Of a DNA stretch of 64,000 nucleotides, positions 16,279 through 25,611 are shown piece after piece. The notes under the pieces were generated by a model, which searched no databases, had not been told where the DNA came from, and saw only the letters and a program-made list of their open reading frames with translations. The translations under genes and the position numbers were made by a program. The first letter of the stretch is position 1. Every line of letters begins with the position of its first letter. Source of the stretch: Flaviaesturariibacter aridisoli (GTDB taxonomy: Bacteria; Bacteroidota; Bacteroidia; Chitinophagales; Chitinophagaceae); NCBI RefSeq assembly GCF_004343705.1, contig NZ_SKFH01000001.1, forward strand, positions 62,001 to 126,000, in the 5' to 3' direction.

Positions 16279-17086
16279 GATCGCCCGCAAGCCGCGCACC
16301 TACATCGCCTTCGGCGCGGTGGCAGCCATCGTGCTGCTGCTGCAGCTGGCCCTGTACTCCGACGGGGCTACCTACCTGGGCTTCGCCCTGCAATCGGTGG
16401 AAAGCACCTTCTCCATCAGCGGCCGCATCATCAACGGGTACTTCGTGTGCTTCGTGATCCTGCAAACGCTGCTGGTGCACGTTCCACTGCTCATTGCCCT
16501 GGTGGCCGGCGACTCCATTGCCGGCGAGGCCAACATGGGAACGCTGCGCCTGTTGTTCTCCAGGCCCGTCAGCCGCAGCGCGCTGCTGCTGAGCAAGTTC
16601 GCGGCGGCCACTATTTATACGCTGTGCCTGCTCCTCTTTATGGCCCTGCTCGCACTCTTCGGCTCGCTGCTCCTCTTCGGCAGCGGCGACCTCATCATCC
16701 TGAAGAGCGATATGATCGTCATCCTCGACCACGCGGATATCTTCTGGCGCTACGGCGCGGCCTTCGGCTTCGCCGCGCTGGCCATGACCACCGTCGCGGC
16801 ACTGGCCTTTTTCTTTTCGCTCTTCGCTGAGAACGCCGTAGGGCCCATCATCGCCACTATGAGCGTCATCATCGTATGCACGATCCTCACCACGATGGAT
16901 ATACCCATGTTTAACGTGCTCAAGCCCTGGCTGTTCACCAACCACATGCTCAACTGGAAAGGCTTTTTTGAGCGGCCGGTTGATGGGGCGGAGATAGCGC
17001 GCTCGGCCACGATCCTCGCCGCGCACATCGTGCTCCTGGTTGGAGGCACGCTCCTGATCGCGCGCAAAAAAGACATTCTTTCGTAA
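16247..17086 (+). CDS. ABC-2 type transporter permease
   Basis: The 279-residue protein has six predicted membrane helices, an amphipathic N-terminus (VRIELFKIARKPRTYI) and the GTLRLLFSRPVSRSALLLSKF segment that is diagnostic for ABC-2 permeases (SuperFamily of NatB/NosY type). It pairs with the ATPase that overlaps it. The next gene starts directly after its TAA, so a LolA-like protein is part of the operon. NosY-like permeases in denitrifiers look similar, but nothing here ties it to copper. Confidence 0.9.
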   Translation: MWPLVRIELFKIARKPRTYIAFGAVAAIVLLLQLALYSDGATYLGFALQSVESTFSISGRIINGYFVCFVILQTLLVHVPLLIALVAGDSIAGEANMGTLRLLFSRPVSRSALLLSKFAAATIYTLCLLLFMALLALFGSLLLFGSGDLIILKSDMIVILDHADIFWRYGAAFGFAALAMTTVAALAFFFSLFAENAVGPIIATMSVIIVCTILTTMDIPMFNVLKPWLFTNHMLNWKGFFERPVDGAEIARSATILAAHIVLLVGGTLLIARKKDILS

Positions 17087-17782
17087 ATGAACCGTATGAA
17101 AAAACTACTCCTCTCCGTATTTATACTGGCCGCCGGTGCTGCCGGCGCGCAGGACGCTCCCACACTGGTGCGCCAGGTAAAGGCGCGGCTGGACAAGGTG
17201 CGCGATTACCAGGCAGCTGCCGTGATGGACATCAACGTGCCCTTTATCAGTGCGCCACGCTCGGCGGTGACCGTGTATTACAAAAGCCCCGACCGCTTCC
17301 GGGTGCAGAAGCCCAACGGCATTTCCGTGCTGCCCAAAGGTGGCGTACGGGTAAACATGGCGGCGCTGCTTGCCGGCGATCAATACAGCATTGTGGATGC
17401 GGGGTCGGCTAAAGTAGGCCCGTTTCATACACGGGTAGTAAAGCTGCTGCCGACGGCCGAAAATGCCGAAGTAGTGCTGAGTACGTTGTTTATAGATGCG
17501 GCTGCGGGCGTTATCCGTAGAAGTACGGTCGTCACCCGCGACGGTGGCTCCTACGAAATGCTGCTGGATTACGGCAGGTACACCGCCTGGGGCCTGCCCG
17601 ACAAAGTCACTTTCGTGTTCAGCGCCAAAGACTTCAAGCTCCCCAAGGGCATGACCTTCGACTACGAAAAGAGCGGGCCGAAAAAAGAAGCACCCAAAGG
17701 CGACGGCAAAGGCCGCGTTACATTGACCTATGGTACCTATACCATTAATAAAGGAGTGCCGGAGCGGGTGTTTGCCAACTAA
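17087..17782 (+). CDS. LolA-like periplasmic lipoprotein-sorting protein
   Basis: The 231-residue protein has a signal peptide (MKKLLLSVFILAAGAAGAQ after a short lead) and a half-barrel-like pattern: LVRQVKARLDKVRDYQAAAVMDI, YYKSPDRFRVQKPNG, and strands to the end. This is the fold of LolA/LolB outer-membrane lipoprotein carriers. The stop of the permease and this ATG are adjacent (TAAATG), so it is co-expressed with an ABC exporter. That pairing suggests that it shuttles the exported hydrophobic substrate across the periplasm. It is an extra homolog, not clearly the housekeeping LolA. The ATG at 17096 is an alternative start. Confidence 0.7.
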   Translation: MNRMKKLLLSVFILAAGAAGAQDAPTLVRQVKARLDKVRDYQAAAVMDINVPFISAPRSAVTVYYKSPDRFRVQKPNGISVLPKGGVRVNMAALLAGDQYSIVDAGSAKVGPFHTRVVKLLPTAENAEVVLSTLFIDAAAGVIRRSTVVTRDGGSYEMLLDYGRYTAWGLPDKVTFVFSAKDFKLPKGMTFDYEKSGPKKEAPKGDGKGRVTLTYGTYTINKGVPERVFAN

Positions 17783-17844
17783 CCTGCTCACCTGAAAAAT
17801 CTGCTGGTCTGCTCCTGCCGATCGGCTACCGGCACTATTTAAAT

Positions 17845-17875
17845 GCGAACGCCCGGCCATTGGCCGGGCGTTCGC
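17845..17875. terminator. Bidirectional terminator hairpin
   Basis: Perfect 15-bp arms (GCGAACGCCCGGCCA and its complement) with a single central base lie between two convergent genes. AT-rich flanks on the left favour termination on the minus strand. Confidence 0.75.
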
Positions 17876-17901
17876 CTGTTAGCAGATTAACTATTAATAC
17901 A

Positions 17902-18987
17902 TTAACCGATGGTCTCATCGATCCGCTCGTCTTCCACATTCTTCAGGATCTCGCCCGTCACTTTGCGCAGCGGGTTTTTGTTGCGCTCTTCGTATTCGCG
18001 GCGGCGGTTGATGATATCCACGCATTCGAAAACCGCGGTAGTAAACGACGTCGCATCGGCCAGGTTTTTCCCGGCGATGTCGAAGGCCGTTCCGTGGTCG
18101 GGAGAGGTGCGTACAAAGGGCAGGCCGGCGGAGAAGTTGACGCCTTCGCCCACGGCGATCGTCTTAAACGGAATAAGCCCCTGGTCGTGGTACATGGCCA
18201 GCACGGCGTCGAACTGCAGGTAGGAGCGGCGGGCAAAGAAAGCGTCGGCGCTGTAGGGCCCGAACACGAGGGCGCCGGTGTTCTTGGCTTCTTTGATGGC
18301 GGGGCGGATGATGCTTTCTTCTTCGTTGCCGATCAGCCCTTCGTCGCCGGCGTGCGGGTTGAGTCCCAGCACGGCGATCTTGGGTTTGTCGATGCCGAAG
18401 TCGCGGCGCAGGCTTTGCTGCAGCAGCTGCAGCTTGCTGAGGAGGGCACCCTTGGTGATCTGAGCGGCCACATCCTTCACCGGGAGGTGCTCGGTAACCA
18501 GGGCGACGCGGATATTGTCGGTATAAAGAAGCATCAGCACGTCGCGGGCGCGGGCTGCCTCCTTGAAGTAGGGCGTATGGCCGGTGTGCTTGAATTCTTC
18601 GGACTGTACGTTCTTTTTATGGATCGGGGCGGTGACGATGCCGTGGATATGGCCTTCGAGCAGGGCCTGCGTGGCGGCCTGCAGCGATTTGACCGCATAA
18701 GCGCCGCCAGCCTCGGTGAGCTGCCCCGGTATAATGGCCACATCTTCCTCCCAGCAGTTGACAACGTTGACCTGCTTGTGATTCACTTTGGTCAGGTCTT
18801 TCAGGCTCTGGTAATTGAATGCCGCTTCGGGCATCGTCTTCTTATAGAAGTTAATCAGTTTGTTCGACGCGAAAATGACCGGCGTGCAATGCTCCAGCAG
18901 GCGGTGGTCCGAGAAGGTCTTGATGATCAATTCCGTTCCGATGCCGTTCAGGTCGCCGCAGGTGATGCCGATAACAGGTTTTTGCAT
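17902..18987 (-). CDS. pdxA: 4-hydroxythreonine-4-phosphate dehydrogenase PdxA
   Basis: The 361-residue protein has the PdxA opening (PVIGITCGDLNGIGTELI), metal-binding His motifs GHTPYFKE and LNPHAGDEG, and the signature MYHDQGLIPFK near residue 265. It oxidises 4-phosphohydroxythreonine in the DXP-dependent route to pyridoxal phosphate. Length and motif order match the family. The ATG at 18987 is the start; a TTG six bases upstream is less likely. A -7-like box (TAACCTTTG) ends 3 nt before this ATG. In Bacteroidota pdxA may serve vitamin B6 synthesis alone, and no pdxJ is in the window. Confidence 0.95.
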   Translation of the reverse strand: MQKPVIGITCGDLNGIGTELIIKTFSDHRLLEHCTPVIFASNKLINFYKKTMPEAAFNYQSLKDLTKVNHKQVNVVNCWEEDVAIIPGQLTEAGGAYAVKSLQAATQALLEGHIHGIVTAPIHKKNVQSEEFKHTGHTPYFKEAARARDVLMLLYTDNIRVALVTEHLPVKDVAAQITKGALLSKLQLLQQSLRRDFGIDKPKIAVLGLNPHAGDEGLIGNEEESIIRPAIKEAKNTGALVFGPYSADAFFARRSYLQFDAVLAMYHDQGLIPFKTIAVGEGVNFSAGLPFVRTSPDHGTAFDIAGKNLADATSFTTAVFECVDIINRRREYEERNKNPLRKVTGEILKNVEDERIDETIG

Positions 18988-19292
18988 GTGCAAAGGTTAC
19001 GAAAAAACCCCACTAGGTAAAAACACGGATTGTGGCATCGTAAGTTTACTATTAAAAATTACCGAGTTTTACCCTTGTATAGATGAGAATCGCCCTTTAC
19101 TTTTGAACCGGTAAGCAATAGGTCTCGTATCTATGCATATCAAACCGAATCCGTACCCAAAAACTGAACATCCTTCTTTTCGTCGCCTTCGCGAACAGGG
19201 CCGCTTAGCGGGCTGTTTTGGCAGGAGGGTACGGTAGTGAGCCTGGCGCGCTACTTCGGAAGCGTGATCCTATCCTTTTAAAACCGTATCCT
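18988..19292. other. Divergent spacer between pdxA and a T9SS cargo gene
   Basis: The 305 bp hold the pdxA promoter at the left edge and a promoter for the plus-strand gene at 19075-19105. The rest shows no conserved open frame or clear hairpin. The transcript of the cargo gene would carry a leader of roughly 180 nt. Confidence 0.5.
19075..19105 (+). promoter_or_regulatory. Bacteroidota-type promoter
   Basis: TTG at 19075-19077 and TACTTTTG at 19098-19105 are separated by 20 bp, matching the -33/-7 consensus. It would drive the T9SS cargo gene at 19293. Confidence 0.5.
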
Positions 19293-21821
19293 ATGCAGCG
19301 ACTTTTACGCCTCCTTGTGGCCGTAATGGTCTTTTCCAACCAGGCCTCCGCACAATGCGGCGCCGGCTTTGCCCAGGCCCAGATCAACTGGGACGCGATG
19401 GACTTCCTGAAAACGACGGGCGGATATGCCACCTACGTAACTACGGCGCAATCGCAGACGCAATACTTCGCGTTCGGCACCGAAAAACTAACGATCACCC
19501 ACAACTACAGCGGATCCTCTATCGGGGGCATCAGCGCTTCCAACACCGGTGAGGCGGGCTCCAACGGCGCGGGTGTGGATGTGCAGTTCATCGGCAACGG
19601 TATCATCACCCTGACGTTTCAGACTGCCGTTCAGAACCTGAAGTTCTCTTTATACGACGTGGATGTGAGCCAGCGTATTGCCTTCACGGCCAACAATTCC
19701 CTCGGGGTGGCGCAGAACGTGACGCTGTCCGGTCTCGGCTCCTCGGTGCTTTCTTTCACCAACAACGGCACCGCTACGGCCCGTGCCGACGCCAGCAGCT
19801 CGGCGGTTAGCAACACGTCGGTGAACGGCACGCTGAACGTTTCGGTTCCCGGTTCGGTAAAAACCATCACCATCACCGTTACCAATACTGGAACGATTAA
19901 CAGCGGCCCGGCGTCCGGCCAGGAGTCGGGTATGTTCTTCCTGTCCGACATTACAGCCTGCACCACGGCGGCGGCCTTCCCCACCAACTACTTCGCTACG
20001 GCCAAGCCCTTCACCAACCAGCCCGGATACGTGCTGGTGTCGGTAAACAACCAGGTGTACCAGGTGGATCCCGTCACGGGCAAAGGCAAATGGATCTTTA
20101 CCGATCCTTCCGGCAACAACATCAACTCCTGCGCCTACGACCCTTACAACAAGTTCCTGTACTATACGTACAGCCTTACCGGTAGCCCATCCGCCACCAA
20201 AAAGGTGATGAAGTATGACTTCAACAACGGCAGCATCAGCACCTTTATTACCGATGTGAACACGCTCGGCGTCCCGACGTACCAGTCGGGCCTGGAATCA
20301 GGCGCCGCCGCCTTCTTCAACGGCAGCCTCTACCTGGGCGTTGAAGGGTACAGCGGTACGACTTCCAACAATACCGGTCGCAAGTCGATCGTGTGGCGCA
20401 TCGACATCAGCGGCAGCACGCCCGCCACGGCCATCCAGGCCTTCGGCATGCCCGCCGACGACGGCAGCAACCAGATCCACGACTGGGGTGATATCGGTAT
20501 CTACAACGGCATCCTGTACGACTTCGACGTATCGGTGAACGGAGCCAATATCAACCAGTACAATATGTTCACGGGCGCCCTGACGTCCAATATTCCCGGC
20601 TTTACGGTGAACCAGACGGGTATCGACTACGCCGGCAACATCTACAACGTGGGTACGAGCGTATCGCTTTACAACGGCACTACCGGTATCAGCAATACCA
20701 AGGCGATCGTAGGATCGCCGGCCTTACCCGCTTCGCCGAGCATCGGCGACGCCACGGAAGCTTTCAAGCCGAAGGCCGACTTCGGTGACGCGCCTTCTAC
20801 TTATGATCCCAACCCTGATGCCCCCGCGGTGCACGAGCTGGTGACCAACCTGCGCCTCGGCGCAGCCGTGACCGACGAATGGTCGAAAAATACATCCGTG
20901 CTCGCCACCGGCGACGCCGACGATGGCCTGCCCACGCCTTCCATCGTGATCAGCAACAGCAACTACCTCACCAGCGTCAACGTATTCAACAACACCGGTG
21001 CGGCCGCTACGGTCTGCGCCTGGGTGGACTTCAACAGCAATGGAACGTTCGAAGCCAGCGAAGGCATTTCGGTGAACGTTCCTTCGAGCAGCTCCACACA
21101 GACGGTGCAGCTGTTCTGGCCCACGCCCAGCACCACGCTGGCCCCGTACTCCTACACCTTCGTACGCATCCGCGTGACATCGGCCATCAACGGCATGACC
21201 ACCAGCAACCCTACGGGCTACTTCTCCGACGGTGAGGTGGAGGATTACCGCGTGCAGGTGAATGCCTACACGCTGCCCTCGAACCTGCTTTCTTTTGAAG
21301 CCCACAAAGACGGCCTCCGCAGCCAGCTGCGCTGGGATGTTTCCGACGAAGTGGCCGGCACCTCCTATATCCTGCAACGCAGCCCCGACGGCCAGCGTTG
21401 GGAAGAGCTGCAGCGCAGCCAGGCTGCCACGCCCGCCGCGCAGCGCAGCTATAGCGCCGTCGACGCGCGCCCTTTCCCCGGGGTGACCTACTATCGCCTG
21501 CAGCTGCGCAAGCCTGGTGGCCAGGCACTGTGGAGCGCTGTGCGTGAGCTCGTATGGAGCAATGACCCTGCTTTCGTGGTTCGCCCCAACCCGAGCGCGG
21601 GAACGGCCCGCATCGATGTGGACATGCCGGCCGACGGCAGCGGCGTCCTCCGTATTTATACGGGAACGGGCGGCCTCGTGCTCGAGCAGTCGTTGCGCCT
21701 TCCTGCCGGAAGCAGCAGCCATCCCATCGCGCTCCCCGGACTGCTGCCTGCGGGTACCTACCTGGTAGAACTGCAAACCGGGCCGCAGCGTCGCACCCAA
21801 CGTCTCGTATTACGCCGCTAG
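19293..21821 (+). CDS. Secreted T9SS cargo protein with GEVEDY domain
   Basis: The 842-residue protein has a signal peptide (1-21, ending QASAQ). Residues 20-250 form a beta-sandwich region, residues 270-490 contain NHL/propeller-like strands (VDPVTGKGKWIFTD, VWRIDISGST), and residues 510-660 form a DFGDAPSTYDP domain ending in the GEVEDY motif near residue 647. A hydrophobic linker leads to a C-terminal type IX sorting domain at about 765-842 (VRPNPSAGTARI, PAGTYLVELQTG, TQRLVLRR). The protein should be exported to the cell surface or medium and probably binds a polymer. No catalytic motif was recognised. The start at 19293 is set by the signal peptide. Confidence 0.85.
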   Translation: MQRLLRLLVAVMVFSNQASAQCGAGFAQAQINWDAMDFLKTTGGYATYVTTAQSQTQYFAFGTEKLTITHNYSGSSIGGISASNTGEAGSNGAGVDVQFIGNGIITLTFQTAVQNLKFSLYDVDVSQRIAFTANNSLGVAQNVTLSGLGSSVLSFTNNGTATARADASSSAVSNTSVNGTLNVSVPGSVKTITITVTNTGTINSGPASGQESGMFFLSDITACTTAAAFPTNYFATAKPFTNQPGYVLVSVNNQVYQVDPVTGKGKWIFTDPSGNNINSCAYDPYNKFLYYTYSLTGSPSATKKVMKYDFNNGSISTFITDVNTLGVPTYQSGLESGAAAFFNGSLYLGVEGYSGTTSNNTGRKSIVWRIDISGSTPATAIQAFGMPADDGSNQIHDWGDIGIYNGILYDFDVSVNGANINQYNMFTGALTSNIPGFTVNQTGIDYAGNIYNVGTSVSLYNGTTGISNTKAIVGSPALPASPSIGDATEAFKPKADFGDAPSTYDPNPDAPAVHELVTNLRLGAAVTDEWSKNTSVLATGDADDGLPTPSIVISNSNYLTSVNVFNNTGAAATVCAWVDFNSNGTFEASEGISVNVPSSSSTQTVQLFWPTPSTTLAPYSYTFVRIRVTSAINGMTTSNPTGYFSDGEVEDYRVQVNAYTLPSNLLSFEAHKDGLRSQLRWDVSDEVAGTSYILQRSPDGQRWEELQRSQAATPAAQRSYSAVDARPFPGVTYYRLQLRKPGGQALWSAVRELVWSNDPAFVVRPNPSAGTARIDVDMPADGSGVLRIYTGTGGLVLEQSLRLPAGSSSHPIALPGLLPAGTYLVELQTGPQRRTQRLVLRR

Positions 21822-21870
21822 ACCAGTCCTTTCAATATCCAGAACCACTATCCAAATCCAACCAGAACCC

Positions 21871-24651
21871 ATGAGGAAAATTCTAACCTTTCTTCTGCTA
21901 CTGCTTTGCAGTACGGCCTCTTTCGCGCAGGATAAATACAGCAAAGTCCGCATTTCCATCAAGAACCCCGCTGCCAAGGCTTTTGCCATCGACCGGCTGG
22001 CACTCGATCACTACGAGATGAAAAAAGACGCCATGGAGGTCATCCTCAACCAGGATGAGCTCGCCGTGCTGCGTGCCTCGGGCTTTTCCTACACCGTGGT
22101 CGTGGACGACTACGTAGCTTATACCACCGAAAAGAACAAACGCATCGGCGAACACTGGGAAGAAGCCGAGCAGCAGGCACGCGCCAACCTGCAGGTCAGC
22201 TGCAAGCAGGCTTCCAATATTTTCACCGTTCCCGCCGCCTTCGGCAATGGCGGATCGCTGCGCCTCGGCGCCGCCTCCGGCACCGGCTATTTCACCTACG
22301 CGGAAATGATCACCAAGATGAACGCGCTGGCAAGCGCCTACCCGGGCATCGTGTCGGTATTCAACATCGGCACCTCGCAAGGCGGACAGGTTACTTACGG
22401 CGTGAAGATCTCCGACGGAGTGTCCACCGACGAGTCGGAGCCCGAAGTGCTGTTCACCGGCCTGCAGCATGCCCGCGAGGCGATCGGTGGTACCAGCCTT
22501 ATTTTCTTTGCACAGTACCTCGCCGAGAATTACGGCAGCGACGCGCGCATCAAGGAGCTTGTCGACAACCGCGAGATCTTCATCATCCCCTGCCTCAATC
22601 CCGACGGCTACGCCTACAACTACAGCGGCGCGAGTGCTTCCTATCCCACTACGGGCGGCGGCCTCTGGCGGAAAAACCGCCGGTTGATCTCGGGCAGCAC
22701 CTACGGCGTGGACATTAACCGCAACTACGGTATCGACTGGGGCAACTGCGCCGGCGCCAGCACCAGCTGCGGCTCCAGCACGGCCTCGCAGGAAACCTAC
22801 TACGGACCGTCGGCTTTCTCGGAAAAAGAAACGCAGAATGTGCGCGCGTTTGTGACGGCGCACCACTTTGTGGCTGCCATCGACCAGCACTGCTACGGCC
22901 CTTATTACTCGCTGCCTTTCGGCCGTCCCTCGCTGCATACGATGAGCACCAACGACTCGTATTTCTACACCGCTATCCCGGCGCTCATGGGCACCTACAA
23001 CTGTCACCGCGCGGGCAACTCGCCCGAGACGGTCAACTACGAAGTGGCCGGCGGCATCAAAGACTGGTTGCTGATGGGTGACATCGGTCTGGGCACCAAG
23101 GGCAAGGTGTACGGCATGACCGGCGAGGCCGGCGGCGGCGACTTCTGGGCGCCGATCAGCCAGATCAAAACGCTTTGCCAGCAGAACTGCATGCAGAACC
23201 TGCAGCTTTCCTACGCCGCCGGCGCCTACTACGACGTCCAGGACGGCAGCGATATCACGCTGACTGCAAAGACCGGTTCGCTTCCCTTCACGATCCGCAA
23301 CATCGGTCTCACCATTGGCCAGGCCACGGTAACGTTTGTTCCCATCGAGAACATTACGCTCAATGGCACCGCCGCGACCTTTACCCCCACCAATTATTAC
23401 GATACCTATTCCGGATCGGTTGGGTACAAGCTGCCCGACGCCATCAAGAACGGCTACCGCGTGCGCTATGCCTGGAAGGTAACTGCCGGAGGCGTGTCGG
23501 TATACGACACCGTAACGAAGATCTTCAACCCCATCTCGCTGCTGTACGACGATATGGAGGGCACCTTCAGCGACAACTGGACGAGCGCGAGCAACGCAAC
23601 GGGCAACTCCGCCAACTGGGCCTATACCAACCAGGCGGCTTATGCCGGCAGCAATTCACTCACCGAGTCGCCGAGCACAAACAGCACCGCGGTCAACTAT
23701 ACCACCAGCACCACCCGCACGCTGACGTACAAGAACGCCTTCGACTTTTCCGATGTGGCCAATTCCTACCTGGTGTTCTGGGTAAAGCACCGCACCGAGA
23801 ACTGCCGCGACAAGCTGCAGGTGCAGCTGTCGACCAGCAGCACCTTCGCTTCGAACGTGACAACCCTCTGCGGTTCGCACACAGTAGCCGAACCTTCGGC
23901 AACCGGTGGCGGCTCCCTCGGCGGACAGCCCGCACTCACGGGTATCCGCGACCAGTGGACCCGTGTGTCGTATGACCTCAGTTCGCTGAAAGGCAACAAC
24001 GCTGTGTACCTGCGCTTTGTCTTTACCTCCGACGCCGATGCCGACAACTTTGCCCACGAGCTCGATGACGGGTTTTACATCGACAACATCAACGTGGTGA
24101 AGACGACGCAGACCTTCAACGTACTGCCCGTGCACTTCCTCCGCTTTACCGGCCAGCTGCAGCCCGACGGCCAGGTGCGCCTCGACTGGGAAGCCAGCAC
24201 CGACGAGCAGCACGACTACTTCGAGGTGGAGCGTTCCGCCGACGGCATTCACTTTACCCCGCTTGGACGCCCCAACCCGAACCCGCCCTACCGCCTTTTC
24301 GACGCGCACCCCGAGCCCGGCTCCAACCACTACCGCGTAAAGCAGGTGGACCGCAGCGGCCGCGTTACTTACAGCAATGTGGTGCTGATCAATGTGCAGT
24401 TGAACGTGCAGCTCAACGTGTTTCCCAACCCGGCGCACAACGAGCTCCACATCAACGTGCAGAGCACCCGCCCCGGCACCCTGCAGCTCCACCTGCGCGA
24501 CCTCCAGGGACGCAGCCTCTGGCAGCACAAGAGTGGCGGCAACAGCACACTCAACGTACCGATGAGCGAGTGGGCGCAAGGCACCTACCTGCTCCAGGTT
24601 TATGATACCGACGGTCACCTGCTCAGTGCGCAGCGCATCGTCAAACTTTAG
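21871..24651 (+). CDS. Secreted M14 zinc carboxypeptidase with T9SS sorting domain
   Basis: The 926-residue protein has a signal peptide (1-19), a prodomain to about 135, and an M14 metallocarboxypeptidase domain at 140-460. Zinc ligands are His200 and Glu203 (LQHAREA) and His340 (DQHCYGP); the catalytic Glu is Glu419 (MTGEAGGG). DINRNYG near 285 supplies the substrate-binding Asn-Arg. Later domains include a MAM/jelly-roll-like region (570-750) and a C-terminal type IX sorting signal (VFPNPAHNELHI, GTYLLQVYD, QRIVKL). It would remove C-terminal residues from peptides outside the cell. It lies 49 bp after another T9SS cargo gene and is probably co-transcribed. Confidence 0.93.
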   Translation: MRKILTFLLLLLCSTASFAQDKYSKVRISIKNPAAKAFAIDRLALDHYEMKKDAMEVILNQDELAVLRASGFSYTVVVDDYVAYTTEKNKRIGEHWEEAEQQARANLQVSCKQASNIFTVPAAFGNGGSLRLGAASGTGYFTYAEMITKMNALASAYPGIVSVFNIGTSQGGQVTYGVKISDGVSTDESEPEVLFTGLQHAREAIGGTSLIFFAQYLAENYGSDARIKELVDNREIFIIPCLNPDGYAYNYSGASASYPTTGGGLWRKNRRLISGSTYGVDINRNYGIDWGNCAGASTSCGSSTASQETYYGPSAFSEKETQNVRAFVTAHHFVAAIDQHCYGPYYSLPFGRPSLHTMSTNDSYFYTAIPALMGTYNCHRAGNSPETVNYEVAGGIKDWLLMGDIGLGTKGKVYGMTGEAGGGDFWAPISQIKTLCQQNCMQNLQLSYAAGAYYDVQDGSDITLTAKTGSLPFTIRNIGLTIGQATVTFVPIENITLNGTAATFTPTNYYDTYSGSVGYKLPDAIKNGYRVRYAWKVTAGGVSVYDTVTKIFNPISLLYDDMEGTFSDNWTSASNATGNSANWAYTNQAAYAGSNSLTESPSTNSTAVNYTTSTTRTLTYKNAFDFSDVANSYLVFWVKHRTENCRDKLQVQLSTSSTFASNVTTLCGSHTVAEPSATGGGSLGGQPALTGIRDQWTRVSYDLSSLKGNNAVYLRFVFTSDADADNFAHELDDGFYIDNINVVKTTQTFNVLPVHFLRFTGQLQPDGQVRLDWEASTDEQHDYFEVERSADGIHFTPLGRPNPNPPYRLFDAHPEPGSNHYRVKQVDRSGRVTYSNVVLINVQLNVQLNVFPNPAHNELHINVQSTRPGTLQLHLRDLQGRSLWQHKSGGNSTLNVPMSEWAQGTYLLQVYDTDGHLLSAQRIVKL

Positions 24652-24675
24652 TTTTTGGATTTGGTTTCCTCTGGT

Positions 24676-24732
24676 AAGATCACGGACAGTGAGGGTCCTT
24701 CGCCCCCCACGACCGTGATCTTCTTTGTTTTT
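24676..24732 (+). terminator. Intrinsic terminator
   Basis: AAGATCACGG and CCGTGATCTT pair across a 27-nt interior that can itself pair (GTGAGGG with CCCCCCAC) and are followed by a T-rich run. It ends the two-gene T9SS cargo unit. Confidence 0.7.
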
Positions 24733-24762
24733 GGTTAATTGGTTGATTCGTTAAATGGTAAG
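24731..24762. repeat. Period-8 tandem repeat
   Basis: Four 8-mers in a row: TTGGTTAA, TTGGTTGA, TTCGTTAA and ATGGTAAG. The complementary family (unit CCAATAGA) is found before the alanine dehydrogenase gene. Confidence 0.55.
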
Positions 24763-24818
24763 GCTTTTTCGCTACCCACCTCCTGAACACACTGATCCGC
24801 TTGCAAGCGCCGAACCTA

Positions 24819-24853
24819 ACTTCCGACTTCCCACTTCCGACCTCCTAACTTTG
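24819..24853. repeat. Period-7 tandem repeat running into the rsmA -7 box
   Basis: Five 7-mers: ACTTCCG, ACTTCCC, ACTTCCG, ACCTCCT and AACTTTG. The last one overlaps TAACTTTG (24846-24853), a perfect TAnnTTTG -7 element that ends 5 nt before the rsmA ATG. Confidence 0.7.
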
Positions 24854-24858
24854 CTTTC

Positions 24859-25611
24859 ATGTATACGTTGAAAAAGTCGCTGGGTCAGCATTTTCTCAAA
24901 GATGAGAACATCTGCCGGAAGATCGTGGAGGCCGTGCAGGCGCGGCCCTTCGCCCGACTGGTGGAGGTAGGCCCGGGCGGTGGTGCGCTGACCAAATACC
25001 TGCTCGCACTGCCGGGCATCGACTTCCGCGCCGTGGAGATCGACGACGAAAAGGTGGCCTGGCTGGAGCAAAACCTGCCGGCCATCCGGGGCAAGCTCAT
25101 CCACCAGAGCTTTCTCGATACGGCGCCGCCCTTTGCGGAGCCCTTTACCGTTGTCGGCAACTTCCCCTACAATATTTCTACGGAGATCGTCTTCAAAATC
25201 ATCGAGTGGCGCGCCCAGGTGGAAGGCTGCGTGGGAATGTTCCAGAAGGAAGTGGCCCAGCGCTTCGCCGCCACGTCGGGCAACAAAATCTATGGCGTGA
25301 CGAGCGTGCTCACCCAGGCTTTTTTTGATGTCGAATACCTGTTCGATGTGCCACCGGGCGCCTTCAACCCGCCCCCCAAGGTGATGAGCGGGGTGATCCG
25401 CCTCAGCCCTCGCCGGGAGCCGCTCGATATCGCTTCGGAGCGAAAGCTCTTTGTTCTGGTAAAAGCCGCTTTCAACCAGCGCCGCAAGCAATTGCGCAAC
25501 GCCGTCAAAAGCCTTTTTACCGAGACCGAGCTGGAGGATGAACTGTTCAACCGGCGCGCCGAGCAACTGAGCGTCGCCGAATTTGCCGCCCTTACCTTCC
25601 GAATGCGATGA
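24859..25611 (+). CDS. rsmA: 16S rRNA (adenine1518/1519-N6)-dimethyltransferase RsmA (KsgA)
   Basis: The 250-residue protein starts with the family signature KKSLGQHFLKDENI, has the SAM-binding motif VEVGPGGGALTKYLL, the catalytic motif NFPYNIS and the conserved NPPPKVMSGVIRL. It dimethylates two adjacent adenines near the 3' end of 16S rRNA during late small-subunit assembly. The length is normal. Its stop overlaps the start of the next gene as ATGA. Confidence 0.96.
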   Translation: MYTLKKSLGQHFLKDENICRKIVEAVQARPFARLVEVGPGGGALTKYLLALPGIDFRAVEIDDEKVAWLEQNLPAIRGKLIHQSFLDTAPPFAEPFTVVGNFPYNISTEIVFKIIEWRAQVEGCVGMFQKEVAQRFAATSGNKIYGVTSVLTQAFFDVEYLFDVPPGAFNPPPKVMSGVIRLSPRREPLDIASERKLFVLVKAAFNQRRKQLRNAVKSLFTETELEDELFNRRAEQLSVAEFAALTFRMR

